From CAZJFH01 sp964545205 (GTDB lineage Bacteria; Pseudomonadota; Alphaproteobacteria; Rhodospirillales; Magnetospirillaceae), in NCBI GenBank assembly GCA_964545205.1, contig CAZJFH010000013.1:22052-86051 (forward strand): a stretch of 64,000 bases of DNA. Reading direction: 5' to 3'. The notes beneath the pieces are model-generated. The model did no database searches. It was given only the letters and a program-made list of their open reading frames with translations, and had not been told where the DNA came from. Positions 8,552 to 17,027 of this stretch are shown here, in pieces. The position numbers and the translations under genes were made by a program. Within the stretch, counting starts at the first letter, position 1; each line of letters starts with the position of its first letter.

Positions 8552-9100
8552 ATGAAACGCATCCTCCTCCCGCTCGTCGGCCTCGCCGCGCTGACCATGA
8601 CCGCCACCGGAGCTTTGGCCGCCGGCCGCGTCATCGGCCAGCCGATGGAGCGCAACGAGATGGTGATCGTCGTCCAGTACATCCAGGCGGTGACCATGGA
8701 CGGCATGAACCACGCAGGCAACGCGATGGGCGGCGGGCCCGGCGACGCGCACCTGGAAGCGGTGATCTACGCGTCGAAGAACTCCGAGTTCGGCTTCCGC
8801 CCCGGCGAGTGGATTCCCTATCTCGATCTCAGCTTCGAGGTGACGAAGCAGGGCTCGGACTTCAAGAGCGCCGGCCGGCTGCAGCCGATGCTGGCCTCGG
8901 ACGGGCCTCATTACGGCGCCAACCTGAATCTCGACGGTCCCGGCAAGTACACCGTGACCATGACCTTCACGCCGCCGAGCGCCGACATCTTCCCGCGCCA
9001 CACCGACAAGGAGACGGCGGCCGCCGAGTGGTGGCAGCCGTTCCAGGAGTCCTGGGACTTCACCTATGTCGGCAGCGTCGGCAAGAAGGGCGGCTACTGA
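8552..9100 (+). CDS. P19/Tp34-family periplasmic iron-binding protein (FtrA-like)
   Basis: The 182-residue product begins with a signal peptide ending in GALAA. The mature part is an immunoglobulin-like iron-transport fold (the P19 family). Supporting stretches are DAHLEAVIYA, YLDLSFEVT, HYGANLNLDGPGKYTVT and the histidine in FPRHTDKET. P19 proteins bind divalent metal in the periplasm and hand iron to an Ftr1 permease or a polyferredoxin-linked system. AAAGGAG at 8538-8544 gives a clear start. The gene follows the polyferredoxin by about 30 bp, so one transcript is likely. A strong hairpin terminator follows at 9108-9139. Confidence 0.85.
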   Translation: MKRILLPLVGLAALTMTATGALAAGRVIGQPMERNEMVIVVQYIQAVTMDGMNHAGNAMGGGPGDAHLEAVIYASKNSEFGFRPGEWIPYLDLSFEVTKQGSDFKSAGRLQPMLASDGPHYGANLNLDGPGKYTVTMTFTPPSADIFPRHTDKETAAAEWWQPFQESWDFTYVGSVGKKGGY

Positions 9101-9107
9101 CGTGAAC

Positions 9108-9139
9108 GGGGCTCCCGCCGCCCACGCGGCGGGAGCCCC
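9108..9139. terminator. Bidirectional hairpin terminator
   Basis: A perfect 14-bp stem (GGGGCTCCCGCCGC) with a four-base CCAC loop lies between the convergent P19 and cytochrome c2 genes. There is no long T-run on either side, so strength is uncertain, but the position and perfect pairing support termination from both directions. Confidence 0.8.
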
Positions 9140-9145
9140 GCCGGA

Positions 9146-9514
9146 TCACTGCTGCTGCAGGTAGGCGATCACGTTCGCCCGCTCGGCGGCGTCCTTCAGG
9201 CCCGGGAAGATCATCTTGTTGCCCGGCATGAAGCCCTTGGGATCGGCGAGGTACTTGTCGAGAGTCTCGGCGGTCCAGGTGACGCCCGCGCCCTTGGCGG
9301 CATCCGAGTACTTGAAGCCGTCGACGCTGCCCGAGGCGCGGCCGACGACGCCGGCCAGGCTGGGGCCGACGCCGTTCTTGCCGGCGACCACCGCGTGACA
9401 GGCCTTGCACTTGGCGAACGACTTCTCGCCGGCGGCGGCGTCGCCCGCCAGGGCGGTGCCGGTCGAGAGGGTGACGGCGGCGAACGCGGCGGCGGCAATG
9501 AACTTGCTGAACAT
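9146..9514 (-). CDS. Soluble class I cytochrome c (c2 type)
   Basis: The 122-residue precursor has a signal peptide ending at TALAG. The mature protein of about 100 residues carries one heme site (CKACH), the GPSLAGVVGR loop and a methionine ligand in PGNKMIF. It ends in the usual C-terminal helix (DAAERANVIAYL). It is a typical small periplasmic electron carrier. The coding end is 7 bp from the bidirectional terminator. The gene lies 116 bp downstream of the PAS kinase on the same strand and may have its own promoter; none was recognised. Confidence 0.93.
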   Translation of the reverse strand: MFSKFIAAAAFAAVTLSTGTALAGDAAAGEKSFAKCKACHAVVAGKNGVGPSLAGVVGRASGSVDGFKYSDAAKGAGVTWTAETLDKYLADPKGFMPGNKMIFPGLKDAAERANVIAYLQQQ

Positions 9515-9630
9515 TCTCTACTCCGAAAATTGGGATCGCGTCTGGTGCGGGGGAGCGAGGTTGCGCGCCCTTTATCCCCCGGTCGCGGGCGCGATCACGC
9601 CCAGAGCAATCGGCGTGCCGAACCGGACGG

Positions 9631-11244
9631 TCAGGCGGCGTCGGGGAGCAGCGGCAGCAGGATCGTGAAGGCGGCGCCGGCGCCGGGCGCCGTCTCGACG
9701 ACGATGCCGCCGCCGGAGCCGGTGACGATGCCGTGCACCGTCGCCAGGCCCAGGCCGGTGCCCTCGCCCTCGGGCTTGGTCGTGAAGAACGGCTCGAAGA
9801 TGCGCTCGAGCGTGGCCGCGTCCATGCCGGCGCCGGTGTCCGCGACGGTCAGCCGGACGTGCGGCCCCGGCGACAACTCGCCGATCCACATCTTGGCGGT
9901 CTCGTCGGGCGCGGTGCTGATCTTGCGCGCGCTGCCGGGTCCGGCGGCGCGGTTCAGCTCGTTGACGAAGATGCCGCGCACCTGCAGCCGGTCCAGCCCG
10001 ATGCTGAGCGTGCCGGGCCCGCCCTTCATCGCCTGGCGCGCGTTGACGCAAAGGTTGGTCATGACCTGGAACAGGCGCGTCGGGTCGGCGAGCACCATGA
10101 ACGGGCCGTCGCCGATCTCGACGCCCAGCGTGATCGCGCGCGGCAGCGAGGCGCGGACCAGCGCGCCGACCTCCTGGACGATGGCGTCCAGCGCCACCGG
10201 CCGCGCGTCGCCGGCATGGTCGCGGCTGAAGGTCAGCAACTGGTTGACGATGTCGGCGGCGCGCCAGCCGGCGCCGATGATCTGCTCGAGATCGGCGGCC
10301 GCCTCGCAGCCGGCGTCGACCTTGGTCAGCGCGTTGTCGGCGCAGGCGACCATCGCGTTGACGATGTTGTTGAAGTCGTGGGCGATTCCGCTGGCGAGCT
10401 GGGCGATCGCCTCCATCTTCTGGGAATGATAGAGCTGGGTGCGGAGCGCGTCGCGGTCGCGTTCGTTGCGCTTGCGCTCGGTCAGGTCGCGCACCACGCC
10501 GATGAACAGGCAGCGGCCGTCGCTGCGCAACTGCGTCACCGTCAGGTCCATGGGAAACGTGCCGCCGTCGCGCCGCAATCCCACGACCTCGCGCGATTTG
10601 CCGATGATGCGCGGCAGCCCCGAGACGAGGTATGCGCCGAGGTAGCCGTCGTGGCGGCTGCGGTCGGGCTCGGGCATCAGCATCGAGACGTTGCGGCCGA
10701 TCACCTCGGGCGGCGACCAGCCGAAGATCGCCTGGGCGGCGGCGTTGTAGCTCTGCACCGTGCCGCGCTCGGAGATGGTGATGATGCCGTCGGCGACCGT
10801 CTCCAGGATCCCGGCGAGCTGCTCCTCGCGCCAGCGCGAGCGCAGCGCCCGTTGACGCAGCGCGCCGATGTCGCGCGCGACCACGATGAACGCCTCGGCC
10901 GGTCCGCAGCCGTGGCGGGCGGCGTTGAGCTCGACGTCCACGAACTGGCCGTCGCGGCGGCGCAGTTTGGTCGGGATCATGCCTTCGTCCTGGACCGTGT
11001 CCAGATTGCTGCCGAGCGCCGCGATGTAGTCGGGATGCAGGAAGTCGACCAGCGCCCGGCCGGTCATTTCCGCGGTGGAATGGCCGAGCATCTCGGCACC
11101 GGCGCGGTTGACGAAGACGAAGGCGCCGTCGCACACGATCGCCATGAGGTCCCGGCTCATGTCGGCCAGCTTCAGGAAGCCGGCGTCGCGGCAAAGCCCC
11201 TGCAGCGGGCAGTCGGCGCCGACGGCATGATGTTTCCAGAGCAT
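9631..11244 (-). CDS. PAS-PAS sensor histidine kinase (orphan)
   Basis: The 537-residue protein lacks membrane segments and is probably cytoplasmic. Two PAS domains (around VNRAGAEMLGHS and YNAAAQAIFGWSPPEVIG) precede an H-box (LASGIAHDFNNIVNA) and a HATPase domain with DTGAGMDAATLE and FFTTKPEGEGTGLGL. The catalytic part resembles that of the CHASE kinase at 4920. The start at 11244 has AGGAAAAA upstream; an in-frame ATG 13 codons earlier is possible. It follows a DUF4136-like gene and a CBS-PAS-GGDEF-EAL gene on the same strand. No receiver gene is adjacent. The N-terminal cysteines (in DCPLQGLC) are a possible redox or metal site, which is speculative. Confidence 0.88.
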   Translation of the reverse strand: MLWKHHAVGADCPLQGLCRDAGFLKLADMSRDLMAIVCDGAFVFVNRAGAEMLGHSTAEMTGRALVDFLHPDYIAALGSNLDTVQDEGMIPTKLRRRDGQFVDVELNAARHGCGPAEAFIVVARDIGALRQRALRSRWREEQLAGILETVADGIITISERGTVQSYNAAAQAIFGWSPPEVIGRNVSMLMPEPDRSRHDGYLGAYLVSGLPRIIGKSREVVGLRRDGGTFPMDLTVTQLRSDGRCLFIGVVRDLTERKRNERDRDALRTQLYHSQKMEAIAQLASGIAHDFNNIVNAMVACADNALTKVDAGCEAAADLEQIIGAGWRAADIVNQLLTFSRDHAGDARPVALDAIVQEVGALVRASLPRAITLGVEIGDGPFMVLADPTRLFQVMTNLCVNARQAMKGGPGTLSIGLDRLQVRGIFVNELNRAAGPGSARKISTAPDETAKMWIGELSPGPHVRLTVADTGAGMDAATLERIFEPFFTTKPEGEGTGLGLATVHGIVTGSGGGIVVETAPGAGAAFTILLPLLPDAA

Positions 11245-11298
11245 CCGTTTTTCCTGGTTTCCGTCCTGCATCCTGCCCGCCACTGCGTTACGAAGCCG

Positions 11299-11877
11299 TT
11301 ACGGCGCACCTGTCAGGCGGAAGAGGACGGTATCGGCGGCCGCGCGCGGACGGCGGCCGTTCGTCGGCGCCGGCGCCGTTCCCGCCGCGGTGCCGTCGGC
11401 GCGGGCGCCGGCCAGCAGCGCCTCGACGACCAGCGGCAGCAGGCCGACCGCCTCGCGCTCCTCGGCGTCGGCGGAAGCGTGGGCGCGGTAGACGGTCCGT
11501 GGCCGGCCGTTCTGCCGGTTGCGCAGGTCGAGGATTTCGAGGTGCAGCCAGTGAGTCAACACGGTCCCCGCCAGCAACTCGGTGCCGCCGGCGCCGCGCG
11601 GCGTGTCCAGACCGTAGCGGATGTGCACCCGCAGCTCGGCGGCGAGCTCGCTTTCGGCCGCCAAGAAGCCTTGGCCGATCAGCCGTTCTCCGATCAGTCC
11701 GGCCAACCGGTCGAACTGCGCCGAGCCGAGCTGCCGCCGATCCGGGCGGATGAAGAACAGGCCGGGATTCGGCAATGTGCCCTTGTGCCGGCGGGTGATG
11801 GCGATCGTTCGCGGGGTCGGTCCGGTCGCCAGCAGCATCGCGGCGACCGGCACCACCAGGACGGTGCGGCGCATCAT
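11299..11877 (-). CDS. DUF4136-like exported protein
   Basis: The 192-residue product starts with a short hydrophobic export signal (TVLVVPVAAMLLATGPTP) without a lipobox cysteine. The body resembles the protein at 16127: a strand-rich N-terminal half, then HIRYGLDTP and TVLTHWLHLEILDLRN near the positions of MRYGVSDGR and VFTRWLELNMLDAAK in the other copy. This fits the DUF4136 group of small envelope proteins of unknown role. The start codon overlaps the stop of the upstream GGDEF-EAL gene (ATGATG arrangement), with GGAGG eight bases before it, so translation is coupled. Confidence 0.65.
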   Translation of the reverse strand: MMRRTVLVVPVAAMLLATGPTPRTIAITRRHKGTLPNPGLFFIRPDRRQLGSAQFDRLAGLIGERLIGQGFLAAESELAAELRVHIRYGLDTPRGAGGTELLAGTVLTHWLHLEILDLRNRQNGRPRTVYRAHASADAEEREAVGLLPLVVEALLAGARADGTAAGTAPAPTNGRRPRAAADTVLFRLTGAP

Positions 11878-14396
11878 ACGGCGGTCCTCCGCTGGGGCGC
11901 CGGACTGGACCAGTTCCGCGCGCGGTGACAGAACTCGATGAACTGCTCGGGCGGCAGCGGCCTGCTGAAGAAGTAGCCCTGGCCGATGTCGCAGTTGCAG
12001 GCCTTCAGCGCGGAAAGCTGGTACTCGGTCTCGATGCCTTCGGCGACGACCTTCATGCCGAGCGAATGCGCCATCGAGATGATCGCCTGCGGGATCACCA
12101 CGTGTTCGTCGGCGGTGATGTCCTGGATGAACGAGCGGTCGATCTTCAGCGTCGAGACCGGGTATCGCTTCAGGTAGCCGAACGAGGAATAGCCGGTGCC
12201 GAAGTCGTCGATCGAGAACGAGACGCCGATCGACACCAGTTCGGCGAGGGTCAGGAAGGTCTCCTCGGCGTTCTCCATCGCCATGTTCTCGGTGATCTCG
12301 AGCTCGAGAAGCGCCGAATCGAGGCCGCTGCGCGCCAGCGCCCGGCGGACCACCTCGCCGAGCTGCCGCTGCCGGAACTGGCAGGCCGACAGGTTGACGG
12401 CGACCGCGACCGGGATGCCGTCGGCCCACCAGCGGCGGGCGTCGCGGCAGGCGGTCTCCAGCACCCATTCGTTGACCCCGGCGACCAGGCCGGCCTCTTC
12501 GGCGACCGGGATGAACTCGCCGGGCGCCAGCAGGCCGCGTTCGGGGTGCTGCCAGCGCACCAGCGCCTCGGCGCCGGCGATGGCCATCGTGTTCATGTCG
12601 ATCTTCGGCTGGTAATGGATGCGCAGCTCGCCTTGGTCGATGGCCTGGCGCAGCTCCGCCTCGATCGCCAGCCGGCGGCGCGAGCGCTGGTTCATCTCGT
12701 CGGTGAAGAAGCGGTAGCCGTTGCGGCCGCGCGCCTTCGCCTGCTCGGCGGCGGTGGTGGCGCGCTGCAGCAGCATGTGCGCGTCCGTGCCGTCGCCGGG
12801 GAACATGCTGATGCCGATGCTGGCGGTGACGTAGAGCGGGCAGTCGAGGATGGTCATCGGCGCGGCGAGCGCGGCGAGCAGGTTCTTGGCCATGTCGGCC
12901 AGCTCGTCGCCGCAGCCGGCGCCTTCGACGATCACCGCGAACTGGTCGCCGCCCAGCCGGGCGACGGTGTCGTTCGGGCCGATGTGCGAGGCCAGCAGCG
13001 CCGAAACCGCCTGCAGCAGCTCGTCGCCCGCCAGATAGCCCAGCGTCTCGTTGATCTGGCCGAAGCGGTCCAGATCGAGCACCAGGACGCCGACGACGCT
13101 CTTGTGCCGCGGCGCCGCCTGCAAGGCCCGGATCAGGCGGTCGTTGCAGTGGCTGCGGTTGGGAAGGCCGGTGAGCGGGTCGTGATTGGCGAGGTAATGG
13201 ACGCGTTCGAGGTTCTGTTCATGCGAGATGACGTCGGAATGAACCGCGGCGTAATTGCAGTACGAGCCGTCGGAATCGCGGATGCCGGTGATGGTCATCG
13301 TCTTCAGGTAGATCTCGCCGCTTTTCTTGCGGTTCCAGATTTCGCCCTTCCAGTAGCCCGAGTTCGTCAGGGCGCCCCACATCGTCTCGTAGAAGGCGCG
13401 GTCCTGGCGGCCGGAGCTGAAGATGCGGGCGTTGCGGCCGACGATCTCGTGCTCCTCGTAGCCGGTCAGGCGCAGGAAGGCGGGGTTGGCCGACTGCACG
13501 ATGCCGGCGGCGTCGGTGATGACGATGCCGTCGGCCGTCGAGTCGAACACCTTGCCGACCAGGCGCAGGCGGCCGCGCGACAGGGTCAGCGCCTCCTCGC
13601 GCTGACGCAGCGTGCTCTGCAGTTCCTCGATGTAGCCCTGCTCGATGGTGTTGAGGATCTCGGGGAAGGACAGCAGCGCCAGCAGTTCGCCGTCGTGATC
13701 GGTCACGCCGAGATGGCGGATGTGGCGCTCGGCCAGGACCTTGCGGGCATGGAACAGGCTGGCGCCCTGCGGCACCGCGATCAGCGGCCGGCTGGCGACC
13801 TCGCCGACGGTGGCGGCGAGCTGGCCCTGGCAGATCAGCTTGACGACGTCGCGCTCGGTGATGATGCCGTGCTCGCCGTCGGCGTAGAGCACGGCGGCGG
13901 CGTCGACGCCGCGATCGCGCAGGCGCGCGGCCGCCTCGGCCACCGGCAGGTTCTCGGCGAACCGCACCAGTCCGCGGCCGATCGCCGAACGGACGTCCTT
14001 CAGATGCAGGAAGTACTCGATGCCCTGGTTGAGGACGATGTCGGTCTGGCTGACGACGCCGGCCAGCGTGCCGTCGTCCTCGACCACCAGGAAATGCCGG
14101 ATGCGCTCCTCCTTGAGCCGCCGGGTGGCGTCGCACAGCGAGGTCGCGGCCGAGATTGACTTCACGGGCCTGCTCATCACCTCGCGGATCGGGCGGGCGA
14201 GTTGTTCGGGGGCCGACAGGTCGATGGCCAGGATGTCCTTCTCGGTCCAGATGCCGAGGGGCTGGCCGCGCTCCATCACGATGATCGAACTGCAGCGCGC
14301 GGCGTACATCTTGCGCACCGCCTCCAGCAGCGGCGTGCCCGGAGCGCAGGACAGGACCGCGCTTTGTACGATGCTGCCGACGTTCGGATCGTTCAT
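11874..14396 (-). CDS. CBS-CBS-PAS-GGDEF(GGDQF)-EAL protein
   Basis: The 840-residue protein starts with tandem CBS-pair repeats (about residues 1-240), which usually bind adenine nucleotides. A PAS domain follows (GIVITDAAGIVQSANPAFLR), then a GGDEF domain and an EAL domain. The GGDEF signature is changed to GGDQF, which predicts loss of cyclase activity. The EAL motifs (AEALVRW, ELEITENMAM, SIDDFGTGYSS, KIDRSFI, VAEGIE) are intact, so net c-di-GMP phosphodiesterase activity is likely. The ATG at 14396 is used; one at 14405 is possible. A sigma-54 promoter lies at 14448, making this a c-di-GMP output of the same regulon as the cytochromes. Confidence 0.9.
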   Translation of the reverse strand: MNDPNVGSIVQSAVLSCAPGTPLLEAVRKMYAARCSSIIVMERGQPLGIWTEKDILAIDLSAPEQLARPIREVMSRPVKSISAATSLCDATRRLKEERIRHFLVVEDDGTLAGVVSQTDIVLNQGIEYFLHLKDVRSAIGRGLVRFAENLPVAEAAARLRDRGVDAAAVLYADGEHGIITERDVVKLICQGQLAATVGEVASRPLIAVPQGASLFHARKVLAERHIRHLGVTDHDGELLALLSFPEILNTIEQGYIEELQSTLRQREEALTLSRGRLRLVGKVFDSTADGIVITDAAGIVQSANPAFLRLTGYEEHEIVGRNARIFSSGRQDRAFYETMWGALTNSGYWKGEIWNRKKSGEIYLKTMTITGIRDSDGSYCNYAAVHSDVISHEQNLERVHYLANHDPLTGLPNRSHCNDRLIRALQAAPRHKSVVGVLVLDLDRFGQINETLGYLAGDELLQAVSALLASHIGPNDTVARLGGDQFAVIVEGAGCGDELADMAKNLLAALAAPMTILDCPLYVTASIGISMFPGDGTDAHMLLQRATTAAEQAKARGRNGYRFFTDEMNQRSRRRLAIEAELRQAIDQGELRIHYQPKIDMNTMAIAGAEALVRWQHPERGLLAPGEFIPVAEEAGLVAGVNEWVLETACRDARRWWADGIPVAVAVNLSACQFRQRQLGEVVRRALARSGLDSALLELEITENMAMENAEETFLTLAELVSIGVSFSIDDFGTGYSSFGYLKRYPVSTLKIDRSFIQDITADEHVVIPQAIISMAHSLGMKVVAEGIETEYQLSALKACNCDIGQGYFFSRPLPPEQFIEFCHRARNWSSPAPQRRTAV

Positions 14397-14447
14397 GGCG
14401 CCCATCCAAAAAATGGTTCGGCCGACACAGGCCGATGCTCCGGCCAC

Positions 14448-14463
14448 TGCAAGTCGGGGGCCA
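14448..14463 (-). promoter_or_regulatory. Sigma-54 promoter (TGGCCCCCGACTTGCA)
   Basis: On the minus strand GG-N10-GC is exact with TTGCA. It is about 52 bp upstream of the ATG at 14396 and is divergent to the promoter at 14597, with palindromes between them. Confidence 0.75.
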
Positions 14464-14526
14464 GTCGCCGCGGGGGCTCGAAAGGCACTGATTCCGCGCG
14501 ATGTTTCGGATCGCGGAACGCGTGTG

Positions 14527-14583
14527 TTCCCGAATTCGGCGCGCATCCGCGTCGTCAATCGGAAGAATGCCCGATTTCGGCAA
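14527..14583. promoter_or_regulatory. Two candidate activator sites between divergent sigma-54 promoters
   Basis: TTCCCG-AATT-CGGCGC lies at 14527-14542 and TGCCCG-ATTT-CGGCAA at 14568-14583. The first is centred about 64 bp above the plus-strand -24 element and about 73 bp above the minus-strand one. A third related inverted repeat, built from TTTCGGA and GCGGAAC, lies near 14504-14519. Confidence 0.5.
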
Positions 14584-14596
14584 ATCGCCCCCGGGC

Positions 14597-14612
14597 TGGC
14601 ATCCCTGTTGCT
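14597..14612 (+). promoter_or_regulatory. Sigma-54 promoter (TGGCATCCCTGTTGCT)
   Basis: GG-N10-GC is exact with TTGCT. It lies about 75 bp upstream of the ATG at 14685. Confidence 0.75.
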
Positions 14613-14684
14613 AGGCAGCGCCGGGTGACGGGTGCGGCCGCGTGACCTTCCGGCCGGGCCGGGATCGAAACGATGGAGTGCGTT

Positions 14685-15062
14685 ATGCGAATGGTCCTGA
14701 TGGCGTTGATAGTCTCGGTCGCGGCCGGACCGGCCGTGGCCGCCGAGCCCGCTCAAGCGGGGCAGGTGCCGCCGTGGGAAGAGCGCGTCGCGCCGTTCCT
14801 GGCGGACCGGGCGAAAGGCGACGAATGCCTGGCGGTGGCGCGTGCGACCGCCGGCGTCGCGATCGAACTCGTCAACTGGGGGGATGCCGCGCATCCGCGC
14901 GTCGAGGATCTGGCCAGGGACTTCAGCACCGATGCGAGCGTTGCCGTCCCGGCGGTGATCCGCAGCATTCCCCAAGACGGCGAGCCCAAGACCCTGAACA
15001 TGTTCTGCATGTTCGCCGGCCGTTCGGGCGGCAACGTCGAGTCGGTCTGGTTCATGGACTGA
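14685..15062 (+). CDS. Small secreted protein of unknown function
   Basis: The 125-residue precursor has a clear signal peptide (MRMVLMALIVSVAAGPAVAA). The mature part of about 105 residues contains two cysteines and the stretch AGRSGGNVESVWFMD at the end, and has no heme motif. GGAG six bases before 14685 decides the start over an upstream ATG at 14673. A sigma-54 promoter lies at 14597, so the gene is a member of the local regulon on its own. I do not recognise the family. A short inverted repeat (ACTGACG/CGTCAGT, 15058-15073) overlaps its stop and may terminate both convergent transcripts. Confidence 0.7.
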   Translation: MRMVLMALIVSVAAGPAVAAEPAQAGQVPPWEERVAPFLADRAKGDECLAVARATAGVAIELVNWGDAAHPRVEDLARDFSTDASVAVPAVIRSIPQDGEPKTLNMFCMFAGRSGGNVESVWFMD

Positions 15063-15068
15063 CGTCCG

Positions 15069-15626
15069 TCAGTCGTCCGGGCAGGCGCGGCTGATGTGCG
15101 GCTGGGCGCCGGCGCCGCCGACCAGGCGCACGGTGCAGCCCGCATCGGCTGCCGGGCGCTGCCACGGCGGCTCGGCGAACACCCCGGGCAGGCGCGCGGT
15201 TCCGGATTGCGGGGCGGACGGGGCGACGGTCCCGACGCTCCAGGGCGCCGCCAGCAGCGGATTGCGCGCCGTCTGCTGCGCCTCGTAGCCATAACCGCCC
15301 GACCAGCCGGTCACCATCGGCGGCGGCACCAGCGGGCCGTAGGCATAGGGGCTGTAGGGCCAGACCGGCGGCCCGAGCACGGCGACCACCCGGTCGGCGC
15401 CGTGGGTCGGCCGCCGTTCGACCGTGCTGCCGAGGCCGGCGCCGCCGGCGGCGCCGAGCGCCGCTCCCGCCGCCGCCCCGGCGCCGCCGCCGATCGCCGA
15501 GCCGACCACCGCGCCGGTGGTGCCGCCGATCATCCCGCCGGCGGCGGCGTTGTCGTCGGCGGCGCAGGCCGAAAGGAACAGCGGAAGGCTGAGGGCGGCG
15601 ACGGCCGCGCGGCTGGCGCTAGGCAT
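15069..15626 (-). CDS. Glycine-zipper outer-membrane lipoprotein
   Basis: The 185-residue precursor has a lipobox (LFLSAC). Directly after the acylated cysteine comes a Gly/Ala-rich segment (GGMIGGTTGAVVGSAIGGG) with small residues at regular spacing, typical of glycine-zipper proteins that insert in or span the envelope. The rest is rich in Pro, Tyr and Gly with two further cysteines (AGCTVRLV and SRACPDD), which could form a disulfide. It follows the small lipoprotein gene at 15668 by about 40 bp. Function is unknown; envelope structure is the usual inference. Confidence 0.75.
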   Translation of the reverse strand: MPSASRAAVAALSLPLFLSACAADDNAAAGGMIGGTTGAVVGSAIGGGAGAAAGAALGAAGGAGLGSTVERRPTHGADRVVAVLGPPVWPYSPYAYGPLVPPPMVTGWSGGYGYEAQQTARNPLLAAPWSVGTVAPSAPQSGTARLPGVFAEPPWQRPAADAGCTVRLVGGAGAQPHISRACPDD

Positions 15627-15667
15627 GGCGGATCCTCCGCGGAGGGGACCCCGTCATCGTAGCATCA

Positions 15668-15937
15668 TCACCGTGCGTCGGCGAGGAGTTCGGGCATTCC
15701 CGGGCGAATGCACAGCTCGCGGATCAGGTCGTCGAACACGTCCTGCGCCCGGCGCGGGTCGGCGCCGGTCAGCCCGGCGCATTCGACGATCCCGTAGACC
15801 TGGTGCGGCGACAGGAAGGCGCCGGGCGGCACCGGCCGCGGATCGCTGTGGGCGATCTGGTACAGGGATTGCAAGTCGAACTCTGCCGAGCAGGCTGGCA
15901 ACAGCAGCAATGCCAGAATCGGGATTGTCTTCTGCAT
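15668..15937 (-). CDS. Small lipoprotein of unknown function
   Basis: The 89-residue precursor has the lipobox LLLLPACSAEF. The mature part is about 70 residues with two further cysteines (IVECAGL and IRELCIRP) and a helical C-terminal half. The start at 15937 is preceded only by a weak GGGAATA; a longer form beginning nine codons earlier is possible. A near match to the sigma-54 consensus on the minus strand (CGCCACGCCTTGCGG, about 15960-15974) has GC instead of GG at -24. TTCCCG and TTCCGGGA half-sites lie further up (15946-16010), so weak membership of the sigma-54 set is possible but not claimed. Confidence 0.65.
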   Translation of the reverse strand: MQKTIPILALLLLPACSAEFDLQSLYQIAHSDPRPVPPGAFLSPHQVYGIVECAGLTGADPRRAQDVFDDLIRELCIRPGMPELLADAR

Positions 15938-16126
15938 CGGCCGTATTCCCGTGGCGTGCCGCAAGGCGTGGCGCGGCGTTCGACGCTGCCATCATACGAC
16001 GATTCCGGGAGGCTCGACAGAGCGAACGGTTGTGATCGTCCGTGCGAACGTGTTGATGCCGGGGCGGCCGGCCTGGCCGTCCCGGCATCGGGAACGCTTT
16101 CTTCGGCTTGAAAAGCGGCGTGCCGG

Positions 16127-16807
16127 CTACGGGCGCTTTTCCGGCTGCACCGTGACGGTGACGGTCTCGCCGCTCTGTCCGGGGAAGTTGGTGAACAGCG
16201 CGCGGACCATCGACGGCATCACGTCGGGCAGATTGCGGTTGCTGCCCTCGCTGGTGACCCGGCCCTCGAACACCCGCTCGCCGGCGCCGTCGCGCAGCTT
16301 GGCGGCGTCGAGCATGTTCAGCTCCAGCCAGCGGGTGAACACGGTGGTCGAATGGACCTCGGTCACCATCGGCGCCGGAGCGACATACGGCCCGGCGTAG
16401 GGGGTGCCGAGATACGGATCGACCACGTAGGGCGGCAGGACCGGCTGGACGGTGTTGGGGATCGGCGTGACCACCCGCAGCCGCTGCTGCAGGTACCAGT
16501 CCGGATCGGGGCGCTGGCTCGACCAGACCTGGACGCGGCCGTCCGAGACGCCGTAGCGCATCGTCACGGCGAGATCCGCCTGCTCGACGGGTGCCGGTCG
16601 CAGGCCGTGGGCGGCGAGCTGCGCCGCGACCATGTTGGCGTAGTTCTTGAACTCGAGGCTGTCCCGCTGACCTTCGTCGGGCAGGATCACGAAGCTTTTG
16701 CCGGCCGGCGCCGCCATCTCGTGGAAGCGCGTGACTTGTGCGACATGGCTCGTCGGCCCGCAGCCCGCGAGGACCGCCGTCGCCAGTACCAGGATGATCT
16801 TCAGCAT
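16127..16807 (-). CDS. DUF4136-family lipoprotein
   Basis: The 226-residue precursor has a lipobox (ATAVLAGC). The body matches the DUF4136 pattern: KSFVILPDEGQRDSLEFKNY, then ADLAVTMRYGVSD, a Pro/Tyr-rich middle (VVDPYLGTPYAGPY) and VFTRWLELNMLDAA near the end. Such proteins are surface or outer-membrane lipoproteins of unknown role. A similar but non-lipidated protein is encoded at 11299. GAGG lies about 11 bases before the ATG. A sigma-54 promoter on the minus strand at 16879-16894 is divergent to the one driving the NHL-cytochrome operon. Confidence 0.82.
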   Translation of the reverse strand: MLKIILVLATAVLAGCGPTSHVAQVTRFHEMAAPAGKSFVILPDEGQRDSLEFKNYANMVAAQLAAHGLRPAPVEQADLAVTMRYGVSDGRVQVWSSQRPDPDWYLQQRLRVVTPIPNTVQPVLPPYVVDPYLGTPYAGPYVAPAPMVTEVHSTTVFTRWLELNMLDAAKLRDGAGERVFEGRVTSEGSNRNLPDVMPSMVRALFTNFPGQSGETVTVTVQPEKRP

Positions 16808-16878
16808 CTTTCGTCGGTCCTCGTTCGGGGTTCCGCCGCGCATCGTCGCCGACAGGCGGGAGGCGTCATCGATTCATC

Positions 16879-16894
16879 TGCAAAGCGAAGGCCA
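16879..16894 (-). promoter_or_regulatory. Sigma-54 promoter (TGGCCTTCGCTTTGCA)
   Basis: On the minus strand the match is exact at GG-N10-GC with TTGCA. It is about 72 bp upstream of the DUF4136 lipoprotein start. Confidence 0.75.
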
Positions 16895-16979
16895 CTTTGT
16901 CATCATCGCGCACGCGAACATCTGCCGCCAGCCGGCGGCGCCGCCGCGGTTCCCGGGACTGACGCGCGCCGGTTCCGGA

Positions 16980-16995
16980 TTCCCGAAACGAGGAA
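16980..16995. promoter_or_regulatory. Candidate activator-binding palindrome
   Basis: TTCCCG-AAAC-GAGGAA differs from the shared pattern at the first two bases of the right half. Its centre is about 41 bp above the plus-strand -24 element. A TTCCCGGGA half-site at 16950-16958 lies about 60 bp above the minus-strand promoter. Confidence 0.5.
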
Positions 16996-17027
16996 TGCGC
17001 CGGCGCGGGATACCGCCGCATCGGCCA

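Noticed and set aside
15960..15974. Minus-strand CGCCACGCCTTGCGG as a sigma-54 promoter for the 15668 lipoprotein
   Set aside because: The -24 GG is GC. Half-sites upstream make it tempting, but one of the two most conserved dinucleotides is lost.
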